Source of the DNA: Akanthomyces muscarius
Lineage: Eukaryota > Ascomycota > Sordariomycetes > Hypocreales > Cordycipitaceae
NCBI RefSeq assembly: GCF_028009165.1
Contig: NC_079245.1
Coordinates: forward strand, 1,426,001-1,490,000
Length of the DNA stretch: 64,000 bases
Direction: 5' to 3'
The notes beneath the pieces are model-generated. The model was not told the origin of the DNA, ran no database searches, and saw nothing but the letters and a program-made list of their open reading frames with translations. The translations under genes were made by a program, and so were the position numbers. Below are positions 42,958 through 56,024 of the stretch, piece by piece (within the stretch, counting starts at the first letter, position 1; the number at the start of each line of letters is the position of its first letter).

Positions 42958-45900
42958 ATAGAGGCAATGCATCTCAGCATCCGGATGATTCAGTTGTATG
43001 CGTCTTGTGTATGGAGACTCGGCGTTGAAGCCACATGTCCCGATAACTATAATTTACTTGTCGCGCATAAGCCATCTTGTCGAATACTTGAATGATACAA
43101 CCACCCGCCGGTATGTGTCTGGCAAAGCCTCCGGACTACACCGGCGCGGAGCCATCGGAGCCGAAGAAACGACTCAGGTTCATCCATGCCCCCATTCTAC
43201 ATGATTCAAGTTCATCATGCAAACGACTCTATTGTTTTCCCTCTCGCAAACTCCAGCGCCACCCGCCAGGATATCTTGGTTTGTCCCACAACGTCGCCGG
43301 GGCCTAGACCGGAGTGGCCGTGTGCGCTGATTATTGTGTGCTCTGTTGGGACGCCAGCGCTCTTTTTTTAGGTGTTGGCGCCGTTCAGCCCAGCGAGTAG
43401 CGCAAGCCACAATGCTCGAGGAAAAAGCTTCTCTGGTGGATTTGCCTGTTCCCTGGTTTTAGGTTTTTGTTTTGCAGGTTAATTCAATTGGCATTAATTA
43501 ACCCGGGGCGACTAGCTGACTTGTGAAGCGGAATGGGGAGGCGGTGCTCTTCAATAAAATGCAGGCGCAAGGCAATTTATTTTCATGCACAGGAGACTTC
43601 GACTACATTTCCCCCTGCAAGCAATTTGCCACAATCTCAGAGCCATCTCGGCCCAGCGCGAATGAGACGGGCTTGCCAAGCTGACAATGGTGCCCGGGCC
43701 ACAAGAGTCAGGTTATTCTCGTTTTCCATGATTTACTGGTAAAACAGCCCTCCGGGGATGGTGGAGCCTACTGCGGGCTTCCCGTCCCTGCAGTATCGGA
43801 ACGGCTGCTTGCCTGCCTGTCTTTGAAATCTTGTTCTGGTCGTTCTCACAGCGACAGCTTTAAAGTAAGTTGGTGGCTGGATGGGGAGCTGCAGCCGTCG
43901 AACAAACTGGCTTGATTATACTTTTACTGCATATAGGTTAGCCAGGCCAGCTGTCAAGTGAGTCGCGAGTCAGGATGAGAAGATTCGTATTGTGAAGACT
44001 GGGTGCAAGTTAATCTAAAAGTGCAAGGCAAAACGCCAATTGAGCAGTTAATTGGTAGTTGAAAAACGGTCCTGCGCAAGAGATTGAAACCGGGCAAGGT
44101 GGTACACGAGTGTAGGATCCGATGCAACCACCGCCACCGTTTCTTCCGCGAACTTGACGGGTGGTAATTGTACGGCACCGGGCTGCCTTCAAGTGCCGAG
44201 CCGAGACGGCATACCTGGATCTTATTAGGTGTGAACTGTGTGTGAGCGCGGACCCGATCGTTGGCAGATACTTTCCGCAAGCTGCAGGTCTTCTTTTTTC
44301 TTTTCTTTGACAGTAAAGTGCCAAGGGGAGGGTGCATGGGAGATGCTCATTGGCTTGACACAGAAGCTGAGGCTGCCACACTCAAGACGAATGCCTCGTC
44401 GTGACGTAGTGATGGTGCGATGCTACTGGCTCATGGGCTGCGACATGTGCCCACCAATGCAGGTTTCAGTATCATGGTCGCGCCACAACGGCTTTGCTTT
44501 TCTTCCCTGCGGTTTCCCTGCGGGAATTTGGGGTAAATTTGTTTGCCTGGAGAGGAAAAGCCTCTTACGACTTTGTGCATTGAAATGCTGCAAAAGGTTA
44601 TTGTGGCGACATTGTGACTACCAACGTTCTTCCGCACTCGGTGGGTTTGCAGAGCCCCAGCACTTCAATTCCAGTCGCCTCTAGCACCGACTCCACGATT
44701 GCTTGAAGCTTTTTAAGAAAACGCTCCTGGGAGTGCCCACTTCCGCTCATTTTGGGGACCATGCACCATGTTCTTGTACAAAGATAGCTAGTCTGCCGAG
44801 GACACATACCCTTAGAAATCAGACGACTGCGAGGAATGACAGAAAAGAGAACCAGCTCGTCGCGCGGTAGTTGAGACGCATCACGATTAGCTCGCTGGTG
44901 GTGTGGTTGCATGGACTATCCCCAACCTTGCCAGAAAAACGCGAATCTTGCATATTTACTCTCCTATATGCCGGGGTGTGCAAACAGATGGGAACATGCG
45001 GTAGTCAGCAGAATCGGCCAAGGTACCCCTCCCTCCAACGGCAGCACCACTCGTTCTAGGAACGGCGGCCGAAATGGAGCTCCGCAGATGGTGATGGATT
45101 TGTGCATCATTGCTCCTGGGGGGCGAGGGGAAGACGAATATAGCGGATGGTAGCAGCATGGGTGGGAACGAGGTCGAACGAGTTGCGTTGCCATGGCCTG
45201 CCCCTATCCAATCCGGCCCATCAGTCTGAGTGGACCGCTTTGCGGCCCAAGAATTTCTCACCAAAAAGCAAGAGGTGAGTGGTGAAAGTAGGGCAGGGGA
45301 AGCCGTCCGATGTGACGCTGGAGGAGGATAATCTTGGAGTGTTGCAGTCGCGGCGGAGGCGCAGCGAAGCGGAACTCGGCACTACTATTTATTACACAGA
45401 AAACTAGTAATTTAGTGTTGAAACTATTTTAGCATTGTACCTCGAGGTATACCAGTACCTTGGAAGAAGCACCAAAGGCTAGACGGTGGCTTTCCATGGC
45501 CATTTCTCACAGGGTGAGCGGCGCCTGCCAACGGACATCATTGCACCAGGAGTCGTACAGGTGTACGAATAGTGTTCTCTGCTTTAGGTGACCGAGGACC
45601 CTGACTTTTCTTCCGCTTTCGTCTAGTGACCGTAGTGGTATGGAATTCGGAGCCGAGATCGAGGAGAAGACAAGCTCGGGCGCGTTTGCTTTGAACTAGT
45701 AATTTAGGCACCAGTCATTAATCATTAAGCAGATGAGATTCAATGACTGAAATGACGCGGTGCACCGCTAATACCGCGACGAGCCATGTCAAATATCTGA
45801 CGTCTAGTAGGTATGAATACTGCCAACTGAATACTCAGCAAGATGTGGTTATTTACCAAGTCCGCAGTTGAAATATAAAGAGCGCAAGTGGACATTAACC

Positions 45901-48900
45901 AAATATGGAAGCAAGAGATGATGAGAATCTCTTTAGTTCGATGAGTGTGATGACGGGTTTCGGGGCAAATCTTACAACGGCTGCAAGATCGCTAGAGGCG
46001 CTTTTAGCTGCACTGCACATCATTACCCAGGAGGAAGGCACATTGTGAGCTAATGGCCATTTGCTAGTGTAATTTACATGGTAGTGTAATTTATAGATTG
46101 ACTTGAAAAACCTGGCGCTTCGATGGACATGGATTTATCAGTAAGTCAAGCACGGATATCGTACGCGTTAATAATGATGTACATTTTCGCGTGGGAATTG
46201 CCGGTTCAGTTTGAGGCAGCAAACAAACTGGCGAATGGCCACGTGTGCATTGCAGTGTACGCGTCGTCTGCAGTTCGCCGGGCGTCATGTCGTATCAGAC
46301 AATCCGCAGCCGGGCGCCGTAAAGCAAACCGCACCGGAATGCATGTTAGTTCGCCGTCTCTCGCTACCAAGCTGGAGGTCAGTTGGCCAGGTAGCTACAT
46401 GGGGATGCAGACGGAGCCGCAAGATTTATTAAGCATCACTGCAGCATCATGCGTATTGTATCGGTGCCAGCAGCCAGAGCTTGCCAGACTTTGAAATAGC
46501 TTTCCAAGGAGTATCGGCGACAGAAGGCAATTGGCCATCTCGTCTGATCGAAAACAATTACGTGTAAGCGAACATTTCATTTCGGCAGCGGCCGTCGCCA
46601 GGGTGCTGATGAGGGGCGATGTCCGCCGTACGGCATGGCCGACAGTCGTACGACGTCCTGGCGGGACTTGGACAAGCCACACATAAAAACACCGTTTACG
46701 CACTGCAACGCACAATGGCGCAGGCCGTTTAAGCTTTCTCGAACCACTGCATGTTTCTCGGCAGCGGGCACGGTTCGAGCCTGCAGACATAAAACTCCTT
46801 GTTGTAAACCGGGGCTGTGTTGGAACAAAGGACAAGAGTGAACAGGCCACAATGGAATGGACCACACTCTCTACGATCCGAAGGTGAATGGGTGTGCCCG
46901 GGAATGACGCCCGCCCCAGAGGAATTGACGGCATGGCCTCCATTTTTTCCCGTGGACAAGGCCGTAAAAAACGTCGTCAGCTACTTACGCGTGTACACGA
47001 GTAAACGCGGGCCGTTTGATGACGCAGCGCAGGGAAGCACAAGCAATCGGGCACGCCGTAGAGGCTTGGGACACTCCTGGCGTGTCTGGTCTTCGTCATG
47101 AGCCTCGTGCTGATGTTTTGATGATAGTTTTGGATCGCTATTGAGAGGAGAGCCCCCGGTTGGGCTGGATGACCGGCGAGAACGAGGTCTGGACTGGATT
47201 GGGCTCGAGAACGAGGCTCAAACGCGCGAGTCGTCCGTCGCCCTGCGGCGGCGTTGGGTGTTGTTGGTGGCGTCGACCGGGGGCGCGGCGGCGGAGGGCG
47301 GGTGTGCAACGCTTCTTGACCGCTGCCAACAGTACAGGGCGCGGCTTGCACGCCGTCTCGAGCTACGGCAAACATGGCGAGAGTGACAAGCGACACGCCA
47401 GTTGGTTTGTCAATTGGTACCTAGCGAAAAAGAAGGAGAAGAGAAAGACACGGCCAGTTTAGTCAAGCAACGGTGGGTGATCTGCACTGAATCGGGGCGT
47501 TCGTCCATTGTGTTGAAATGCCAAGAGCCGAGCGGGCTCGGGAGTTTCCTGTTTATGCCCAGCCCGTCGTGGCTACCTACCTATTACTATGCGGGCCTTG
47601 TCTGATTACCAGTCACTTAACTCTACTGTTAGTAGCGGTGACAAGAATTGAATAAAGTAATAATTAGTATTCAATTGGATGCCCTGGTTACGGACAACAT
47701 CTCGATGTACGGATAGCGTATTTCTTATTTTCCAGCCGCATTGTCTTTGTCCACTGTAAAGTGGCTACAGTGCAATGCGCAGTGGGCAGGACGTCGTCAT
47801 GAGGGTCCTGGAAAGCCGGTCACCGACTACAGTGCTGCAAACATCACGACAAAAAATTGTTCCATGGCCTTTTCCCCCACTGCACGGAGCAAAAGACGGG
47901 TTCAAGGCCAAAGCCTGACCATTGCCATCCACCATCTGCTCCGTGGCACGTTGAGCGGTCATGGACTCAGGGTGCGGTAGTCGCACGTTGAGAGGGGCTT
48001 GTAAATTGGGTCTGTGGTTTTTTCCCCCTGCCGCCTGGTAATAGCAGTATGGAGCTGCGTCAAGTACAGTATCATTGATCAGAGTCTGCACGGCACAGAC
48101 ATGGCCTTCTGTCATTTGCCACGCTGCGAAACCTGGAAAGGGAAAAAGGCCAGCAGCAAAAACCGCAGTGTCCACCCAACCCGAATGAACGAACTGCACC
48201 AAATGGAGCACTGGGCTTGGGCTCCGTGGGCTCGCAACTTCTAGCGTCCTTCTAGCGTCAGGTCGTTGTTCTGCTTCTGGCTCAGAGGTCGATCCACCCT
48301 CAAGCTGGTCCACCTGGATCCGCTTTTCTGGCCTAGAACGGGCTGGCTTATGGATCCCAGGAGGGCCTGGGTCGGACTGGCGTTGGCGGCGCCGGTTTTG
48401 GTTGGATGGCTGGGCCGTTGATGCTGCCCAGATGACTCTCGCCGCTCAATGCCCGATTCTCTGCGACGTGGGATGTTCGCAGCGCCGCATCTCGAGGACA
48501 CACGCGCGCTATTCGAGCCACATCTGGCTATTTTGTTTAAGGACCCTTTGCGAGGCATCTTGCTCGTGAATGGCTGATTGGCTGTCCAAAACCTTAATCG
48601 CCTGCTCGCCTGCTGGTTTTCTTGCTCTGTTGGGCGTATCGCCAACCAGGCGTGCCAGGGCCCAACACTTGCGTCAGAAATATGGGGCCTTTGCACAGCC
48701 CGCCCTGTTCCACATCCATCGATTCAGTTTCAAAGGGTCGGAACGGACAATGAGGATCGTGAGAGAAGGCAACCACAGGTACGGACATGCCTCCTGTCAT
48801 TTACTGGTGGAACAAAGAAGAAGAAGAAAAAGCAGTTACGTGGGGCAGCCGCAGAGATCCAATGTTGGAGCCTGTCGCGCCGTGACCTGCCCTTGAGCAG

Positions 48901-50549
48901 AGTCGGACGGGGCGGATGCAGGTGCCGGGTCGGGAGGCGGAAGCTTGTTGCGATCAGGTGCCATGATTTTGGTCCTGTGGCTTGGGGGCAAGACGCACTT
49001 GGCGGTAATATCGCAAGATGCAAAGGTACGGATACTGCTAGCGATGTTCACCAGAGCCAACTTGGTTTTCAAGTACTGAAACGTGCAGCGTGCTCCAGTA
49101 CAAGTGGGAGGGCATCGACGCCACTGTGGTAAGGTATTGTTGGCAAGCCCTTCCCTTGGCTCGCAGGGCTGCCGTACCCAGACCGAACCTGGGATGGGGT
49201 GGAGGGACTTTCGGAGATACCTGGCCGTGGCGGGAAGAAACCGCATAGCTATAGGTACCTGACAAGTACCGCCAAGCACATGGCGGCGCGTACGACTGCC
49301 GTCTCTGGGGTGCCACAGGCCTCTCGCCATTCGATGTGTGTGTGCATCATTCCATGGATCCCGACATGGCTGCAGGTCGAGATGGAATACCACGGCAATA
49401 CCTGTATGCGATGGAGCTGTGTGGGTGGTGTGGCCCGACCCTGCTTGCATGCCTGGTAACAGCAAGTCAAAAATAAGTACGATGCAATCCTTGGGTAGAC
49501 GATTGCTTGCTTGCTGCTCTGGTGCGGTGCCCTCGTCGCGAAGAATGGCACAATGATGAGCGCCATCCCCCATCCGAGCCGCAGGCAGGGTCATCCCCCA
49601 TCCGCCATCCATGTCGTGTCGAGCGGTTCAGCCTGGACGCGGACTGGTCAAAGGTGGCCAGGGCTGTTGTTCTAGAAACAACGTGGGCAGCGCTGAGAAC
49701 GACCTTCGAAGCTGTCGGCTGGTAGTCTGTACTCCGTGCAGTACCGGCACGCGCGACTCAAGTGCGGGCGGGCTGGGTAGCCCTGTCCGCCAACGCCGAC
49801 CGAGGGTGACCAGGGCAGGGCCGAGAAGTGGACGATGACGGATGGGCAAGTATTCTACTGGTAGACTATGAGAAATTCAAGACTGAGGGAGATCAACAAT
49901 GGAGGGATAAAAAGAGTCGTAATCCGTCGGTATCGTCGTTGTCCTTTTGGAAGAATTGGCATTGCCATTCATTTTGTGCACAATCCTCGTCTGCCTCGCG
50001 CACACAAGCCGCCACCGGCCACCCGTGTGTGCTGCTCCCTCGCTCCCTTTCACAGAAGCCTTTTAGCTTCTGCGCTGGCCCGCTTCTAGCGCCATCCACA
50101 CAGACAGGCTTGTTCTTCTGGGATCCAGTGCCAGCTCCAGCAGCACCCCAGCACCCAGCGACCAGGGAGGGGGCGGGCTTGAGGCAAGGCAAAAGGGTCA
50201 GGGTGAGGGATGACGGCCAATGGCCAACCAAGCCTACCAGGGTGCAGGGCCAGGGCACAGAGGAGCCACTGGGCCAGAGAGGGAAGAGGGGCTCGTGGGC
50301 CAAGAGAGGGTCCTGGCTTCTCTTCTGCCTGTCGCTCTCCCCGGACTCGCTCACTCAAGTCAACAACCCAGCCCAGCAGACAGCAGAGAGAAAAAAAAAA
50401 AGCTCCGATCACACCCTGCCGCCGCCCCCTCCTCTGTCTTCTACTGGTACGCCATCTTCGCTGCTGCTTTTACTGGTTCCAGTCACGCCAGTACCAGTCA
50501 GTGCTCGCCCTTCCTTCGCCCAAGCTTCCAAAACCTTGATGGGTGTATG
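42958..50549. other. Long region without a recognisable gene
   Basis: About 7.6 kb in which no frame on either strand shows a domain, convincing codon bias or intron-linked exons; elsewhere the window has a gene every 2-4 kb. The longest open frames (46395-46943, 47765-48313 and 48836-49612, all minus) are Cys/His/Arg/Pro-rich and look like chance frames in G+C-rich DNA. An A+T-rich stretch lies at about 45370-46160, with a repeated ACTAGTAATTTAG word (45404, 45696) and GTAGTGTAATTTA (46080). No TE remnant, tRNA or 5S gene was found. It may hold regulatory DNA, noncoding RNA, or fast-evolving genes that cannot be recognised by eye. Confidence 0.55.
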
Positions 50550-51368
50550 TGCGATTGCTTCGGCAGACGCCCCCTCCCCCCGCTCCGTCGTCCATCGTCT
50601 TTTCTTCAACTCAATACTTCTGCAACTATTTTACGGAGTAGGGTGCACTGGCATTGTTCGTCTACCCTCCCCTCCATTACCTGGTACAAAACTCGGCCGC
50701 TCCCACAACCCTTCCAACCTGTTTCCCGTTTTTTGACTTTCCAAGTGGCAGACGACCGCCTAGCGCCATACCAGCATCGCCCCCCTGCAAGCCACCAAAA
50801 CCACCTTACCTACGGGCTGCACGCTAGAACACTACCACTCTTCCACAAGCACCACCATTCTAATACCGTCGCCTCCCCGCTTCCAGCGTCGCTTCCAATC
50901 CTGTCTCTGCTGGCGTCCACACACCACCATCCTCGACTCGCCATTCCAGCGACTCTATTCCTCTCGCCATTATTAAACCACGGTCCAGCCTCGTCGGTAC
51001 GGATACACAGTGTCCTTCTCTTCCGTGCTACACATTCTTTTCGTCGCACGCGTTCGATCCTGCTGTCCGACCTCGGCAAGCGACATCATCACTCTCTCGC
51101 GTCTCCTCTCCAACTTCCATTACCGGTATTCTGGTCGAGACGTCTTGGTCGCACCGCGCTGTGCACCCGTACGCCCTCGTCTCTCGCGCCTCGCGTGCAC
51201 GCAAACCAAGCGTGGTTTATCTCTCCGCTTGCCTTTGCAATACACAAAACGACTCGGCCGTCCCATTTCACGCCCTCATCGCGGCCTCTGTTGCGCCCAA
51301 GCTGTCTTGCTGCAATCGCTGGTCCGCTGCCCTGAAAACACAATCCCTCCCCGGGAACAAAAGTAGAC
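50550..51368 (+). promoter_or_regulatory. ATG-free pyrimidine-rich leader of the RGS gene
   Basis: The 819 nt directly before the RGS start codon contain no ATG at all, although about a dozen would be expected by chance. The sequence is C/T-rich with little G. The last upstream ATGs are at 50539 and 50547; the latter opens a 262-codon frame overlapping most of this stretch. This looks like a long 5' UTR kept free of upstream start codons, with transcription starting just after 50550. An A11 run lies at 50392-50402. Promoter location is inference. Confidence 0.5.
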
Positions 51369-52292
51369 ATGGTTAGCCTTTTGATAGACTTGATCCCCAG
51401 TCCTACTGAACTGTCCCCGCGACCGTCGTCTGCCTTTGAAGACTTCTACGCAATCGACACTTACTCGCGCCCTGCCAGCGAGGTTTTCGCATCACGTCCG
51501 GGCTCCCCCAGATACATCATGGCTGCTCACCAGCCTCCCACGCTGACCGAGATTCTTCTCGACGTCTCTCCTCCTCCCTATACCCTCACTGCCTTCATGG
51601 CCTACCTCTCTCAGAACCACTGCATGGAAACTCTTGAATTCACCCTTGATGCCCAGCGCTACGCCAACTTTTACCAAGAATTCGCTTCCGAGGCAGAGTC
51701 GGCCACCGACGCCAACGTCCGTCTCTCTGCTCTTTGGCAAAAGCTTATGCAGGTGTACATTGTCCCCTGCGCTCCTCGCGAGGTCAATATTCCTTCGCGC
51801 GTCCGCGATCGCCTACTAATGACCCATTACAACCCCATCCCTCCTCATCCTTCTGTTCTCGACGAGGCCGGTCGCATCATTTACGAGCTCATGAACGACT
51901 CGCTCCTCGTCCCCTTTCTCGAATCCGTTGCCCCCCTTCACCTTGAGGGCGAGGAGCAGGTTCGCTCTCCCCGATCTCATACCACGAGCAGGAGTCGGAC
52001 TAGCCAGAGCCTCGAGTTTGACGGCCTCACCGACGACAGCGAGGGCAACTCGCCATCCACCAACGAGCCCATGACCCCTCCTACAACTCCGCCTACCACC
52101 TCGGACTGGTCGTTCAATTCGTCTCCCGGCGGCCTGCAACGTGCCGTTGCTGCCCACAACAAGGGCTGGAAAAGGGTAGGCGAAAAGTTGGGGTTTACTC
52201 GCAAGGCTTCCAGTCGGCGGCCCAACGCTACCTCTTCCTCCTCAAGCGGATTTGGTAGCCGTCGCGGCAGCGGTACCAGTACAACCTTATGA
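51369..52292 (+). CDS. RGS-domain protein (regulator of G-protein signalling)
   Basis: A 307-residue single-exon protein. The RGS fold spans about residues 55-190, recognisable from TLTEILLDVSPPPYTLTAFMAYLSQNHCMETLEFTLD at its start and RIIYELMNDSLLVPFLES near its end. RGS proteins speed GTP hydrolysis by G-alpha subunits, here presumably in nutrient, growth or conidiation signalling. The short-type arrangement and the NHC.ETLEFTLDA segment resemble the yeast Rgs2 / Aspergillus RgsB group. The C-terminal third is Ser/Thr/Pro-rich and basic (RKASSRRPNATSSSSS), probably disordered and phosphorylated. The start is preceded by 819 nt without any ATG, which supports this choice of start codon. Confidence 0.9.
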   Translation: MVSLLIDLIPSPTELSPRPSSAFEDFYAIDTYSRPASEVFASRPGSPRYIMAAHQPPTLTEILLDVSPPPYTLTAFMAYLSQNHCMETLEFTLDAQRYANFYQEFASEAESATDANVRLSALWQKLMQVYIVPCAPREVNIPSRVRDRLLMTHYNPIPPHPSVLDEAGRIIYELMNDSLLVPFLESVAPLHLEGEEQVRSPRSHTTSRSRTSQSLEFDGLTDDSEGNSPSTNEPMTPPTTPPTTSDWSFNSSPGGLQRAVAAHNKGWKRVGEKLGFTRKASSRRPNATSSSSSGFGSRRGSGTSTTL

Positions 52293-53889
52293 AGGTGTGT
52301 GGCCATGACCGCGCCCAACGTCGCTGTCGAAAACCGTGAGCTTGTTTACTTTCGGTTCAAGAGCGACCCTCAGCGTGTACAACATTTCGATGATTATGGC
52401 GTTCACTGGGCACGATCACGGTCCTACACAGGCGGCATTCCCGCCAATCACGACTCTTATGGCTGGGAAGCCGAATGGTGGCGGAGATAGAAAGCGACTG
52501 CATTTTTCGACCCCTCTTATCTAATCCTTTACGACACGAATCTGCAATCATGAAGGCGATTTGATTTATTGGTATTTCATTGGAGTTTATCCCGGCGGAA
52601 CCTTTTTTATTTCTATGGTTCAAGAGCGTTCATTCTTACATTGGGCGCCGACTCTCTGTTCTTTTTGACATGGCTTGCGCCTTTTCACTTTTTCTTTCTT
52701 TTTCGAGCTGCTTGAACAGCGAGCGACATTGTTACACACTTTAGAGATCATGGCATATGGTTGGAGTTTGGGTGCTTTCTTCCTGTACATTACTTGTTCT
52801 CGCTTTTGGCGTTTGCCTTGTTGCATTCTGCCGCAGAAGTCGCCAGCATATTTTTATGGCGCAAAGCACTTCTTCCAAATGAGACTTTGGCTCTGTGTGT
52901 ACGCACCAGACCACGATTACCTTTATTTATTTTTCAAAATAACTTTGCTCACTTTCCGCCTTTGGCGTCCTCGTAACTTGGAGCACTGTGACGTGATGTT
53001 GTAGACGCGCACCGTCCGCCAGGTAGCCGAGTCGACTAGGCAGCTCTCGCTTAAAGGTAAATGGATGCCTGGTTACAGGTAGGTTGTGGCGAACATGGCG
53101 GGCAAACAAGTAGACAGCAGGTAGTGGCAGTGGCAGTGGCAGTGAGCAAGGTTACCATTTCAACAAAAAAGTACTGATGCAAAGTGTTCGTCACTATCCA
53201 TTTTGAATTACACGAACGTTTGTCATCTCCTGCCTTCCAGAGAACGCCGGCAACGGACCCATAGACTACAGGAAACACCAGACAAAACACGACACAGATT
53301 ACAAGAAATAAAAATAACCAATACGTAAAATATCACACAGATGCAGACGCACACGTGGCTGCCGGCCAAGATGTATGCGTTCCCTTTCTCACATAGCCAA
53401 GTGGCAAAAGGTATCTTGCCATAAATGGAGCCTTGCGTAAGACGGGCACAAGGGCACAAGACCAGTCAGTTGCGCCAATGTGGGGTGGTGAGTGTGAGGC
53501 GTTGCGCCGCCCGCGCCTTCGGCATCTTCCTACTAATCGTCGTCGTAACCAAAGTAAAGGTCCCATGACTGTTTGGGGAAAGCCAATAGCTTGCCATTCG
53601 TCACTGGGCCCCGCAATACAAAGGGAAAGTCGGTCGGCATTCGCAAACGTCCAGATTAAAACACGGGCCCTGGTGTATGACTCGGTAGGCATAGGCGGGA
53701 GCACACCTCAGGCCTGTCATGCGTCGCAAAACTTCTTGCTGGCCCTGCTGCCCCGGCAAGGAGTGCGCTGTACCGGAATGACCACAGTCTGGAGCGGGCA
53801 TGATGCCACCCCTCTTCGTAGTCGGAATGAAAGCTGGCAACAAGCCGCGGCCTCGTCCTCTGCATAGCACAGGTATCTTTAGAAATAGT
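52293..53889. other. Convergent region between the RGS and gut2 genes
   Basis: 1.6 kb between facing stop codons; the RGS 3' UTR may run through the T-rich sequence near 52600-52700. A GTGGCA tandem repeat is at 53124-53144. No coding content was recognised. Confidence 0.6.
53124..53144. repeat. GTGGCA hexanucleotide microsatellite (3.5 units)
   Basis: Three perfect GTGGCA units plus a final GTG, in the noncoding gap downstream of the RGS gene. Confidence 0.85.
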
Positions 53890-56024
53890 CTAGTCTTCTT
53901 GGGGCTTGTCGTGTCGCGAGTACATGTTCCACTCAAGCGAGTTCGCAAAGTCGAGCTTGCCTTGCTCAACCTGCTTGCGGGTGGCCGACAACATTGGCTG
54001 GGGTAGACCCATGTACTTGAGAAAGTCGACGGCTATTAAAGAGATAACGGGTTAGTTACTAGCCGATAAATAACTGCCGCAGCAGGGGTGAGGGTAGGGG
54101 TCAGTCAAGGGCGGGGTGCTGTCGATAACGTACTGTCCTCCCATTCCTTTTCTTGCCTGCGACGATCCCACTTTAGCTCCTCTGCCATGATATCGATGAC
54201 CTTGGGAAGAGCCTCCAGGGCTGCTTGTGCGCTGAGAAAGGCCAAGCGCGTGCGTCGTGCCAGAATATCGACGGGCGTCTGTGCATATTCGTGCCGGCAA
54301 GCATATCGCACCTCACCGTCCACAAAGGGGTAAAGCTGTGAGATGCGCTCGCCGCGAGCAGGAAAACGCTGATTCGTTTGCTTGCAAAGAGCAGCGACTG
54401 ACCATGCACGATCTCCGTAGCTCTCAGTAAGATGCTTGGCAACCTCGGTTTCGACGCCAAAGTACTGAATCAGGGGAATAAAGAGTGTCTTGCTGAAGCC
54501 GTGTGCTCCAATCAATCTCACGTTGTGCGTTTGACACTTGCCGTCCAGGATGGCGCCATCATCTACATGATTGGTTCCACTAACTCGCGGGGCATTCTCA
54601 ACTGCCTGGGTCTTGAGACCGAATTCCTCGACAGCAACATCGACACAGTCTTCGGCCATCTGACGATATGTGGTCCATTTTCCGCCAGCGCAGGTCAAAA
54701 GTCCAGAATGAGAAACATCTGTGAGGTGGTTGCGCACAAGCGATTCGGTGTTCTTGGCTTTGGGGTCCTTGACGAGAGGTCGTATACCCGACCAGGCGGC
54801 CAAAACGTCGCCGCGGCGGACGCGGATTTCGGGAGATAAATAGCCTCGAATTTCGTCTAGGATCCATTTGATAGATTCCTCATCCGGGACAGGGTTGGGG
54901 GTAATTGCACAAGGCGAGTCTGTCGTGCCAGCAATGGTATTGCCTTGCCAAGGGAGGAAGAAGATCACACGGCCATCTGAGGTAGATGGGTCCAACAGAC
55001 CCATTTTACCGGGACTGTAGTAGCCAGGCAAGATGACATGAACGCCCGAGGATGGCGCAACGATTTCCTTGCAGTTTTCGTCGTCCATCTTGCGAATAGC
55101 ATCTGTAAACGGGCCTGTGCAATTAACAATGCACTTCGCGCGTACCATGAAGTCCTCAGCAGGTTTGCCATCGCGAACGGCAATATTGTCACGGAGCTTA
55201 GCACCACAGAGGTGGCCATTGTCGTCCTTCAAGAGTCCGGTGACTTCGGTATGGTTTGCGACAGTGGCACCATAGAGAGCAGCTGTCATGGCGATGGATA
55301 CATTCATACGGGAGTCATTGTGGGCTCCGTCGTAGTAGACGAGAGCGCCAACCAAGTCCGTCTGCTTGAGCATCGGAAAGGCCTCGAGAGCCTTGCTGCG
55401 TGTAAGAAAGTAGGAGCTCTCGATACCTTCGCTTCCAGCCAGAATATCGTAAAACTTGGTTCCGGCCCAGTAGTAGGGTGCCTTCCACCATTTATCCAGC
55501 GGCAGCATAATCGGAAGCCACATGGAAAGGTGAGGCGCCGTTTGCAAAAAGTATTTTCTCTCCGTGAGGGCCTCGCGGACAAGCTTGTACTGGTTGTAGT
55601 CGAGGTTCCATACGGCCTTTTCAAGGTACCGAACACCACCATGGACCAGCTTTGTGCTCTTGCTACTGGTTCCGCTACTGAAGTCATCACGTTCCACGAC
55701 AGCAACACGGAGACCGCGAGTAACGGCATCGAGAGCAACACCGGCACCAGTAGCGCCGCCGCCAATCACAAGCATATCATATTCTTCGTTGGCAGAGCCG
55801 CTGCCGCTCAGGCGCAGAGCGTCAAGCTGCTCTTGGCGGGACTTGACGTGCGGGAATCGTGGCATCGTAAAGGAGCCATCGGGGGCATATGTCGGCGCCG
55901 GTACCGCGGCTGATGAATGGCCAGGAATGTTTCGCGGCCGATAGCTGTAGACCAGGACAGCTCCTGTCGTCACGACGGCTCCAGGGAGCAGCATGCGACG
56001 AAGTAATCGTCCACCTGCCGGCAT
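53890..56024 (-). CDS. gut2: Mitochondrial FAD-dependent glycerol-3-phosphate dehydrogenase
   Basis: Inner-membrane enzyme that oxidises glycerol-3-phosphate to dihydroxyacetone phosphate and passes electrons to ubiquinone; it serves glycerol use and the glycerol-phosphate shuttle. Two exons, 54134-56024 and 53890-54032, give 677 residues. The 101-nt intron (GTACGT...TTTAATAG) is longer than most here. The N-terminus has a basic start followed by a single hydrophobic helix (MLLPGAVVTTGAVLVYSY), as in Gut2. The FAD Rossmann motif IGGGATGAGVALDA is at 87-100. The conserved blocks VHGGVRYLEKA and ACRHEYAQTPVDILARRTRLAFL are present. The spliced end reads WEDTVDFLKYMGLPQPML and finishes HDKPQED. 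No calcium-binding EF-hand is present, unlike the animal enzyme. Confidence 0.95.

Noticed and set aside
43775..43792. GGGCTTCCCGTCC word as in fungal 5S rRNA
   Set aside because: Only 13 nt match; the sequence on both sides does not resemble 5S rRNA.
48836..49612. 258-codon minus-strand open frame
   Set aside because: Cys/His/Pro/Arg-rich chance frame in G+C-rich DNA, without domain or conserved-looking segments.
49828..50736. 302-codon open frame upstream of the RGS gene
   Set aside because: It lacks an ATG at its start, has low-complexity Pro/Ser/Gln content, and runs through homopolymer and C/T-rich leader sequence.
50220..51335. 371-codon open frame overlapping the RGS leader
   Set aside because: Composition is Pro/His/Ser/Leu-rich as expected from translating C/T-rich DNA. 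It has no ATG in its last 260 codons and no domain. It more likely reflects a G-poor, stop-poor leader.
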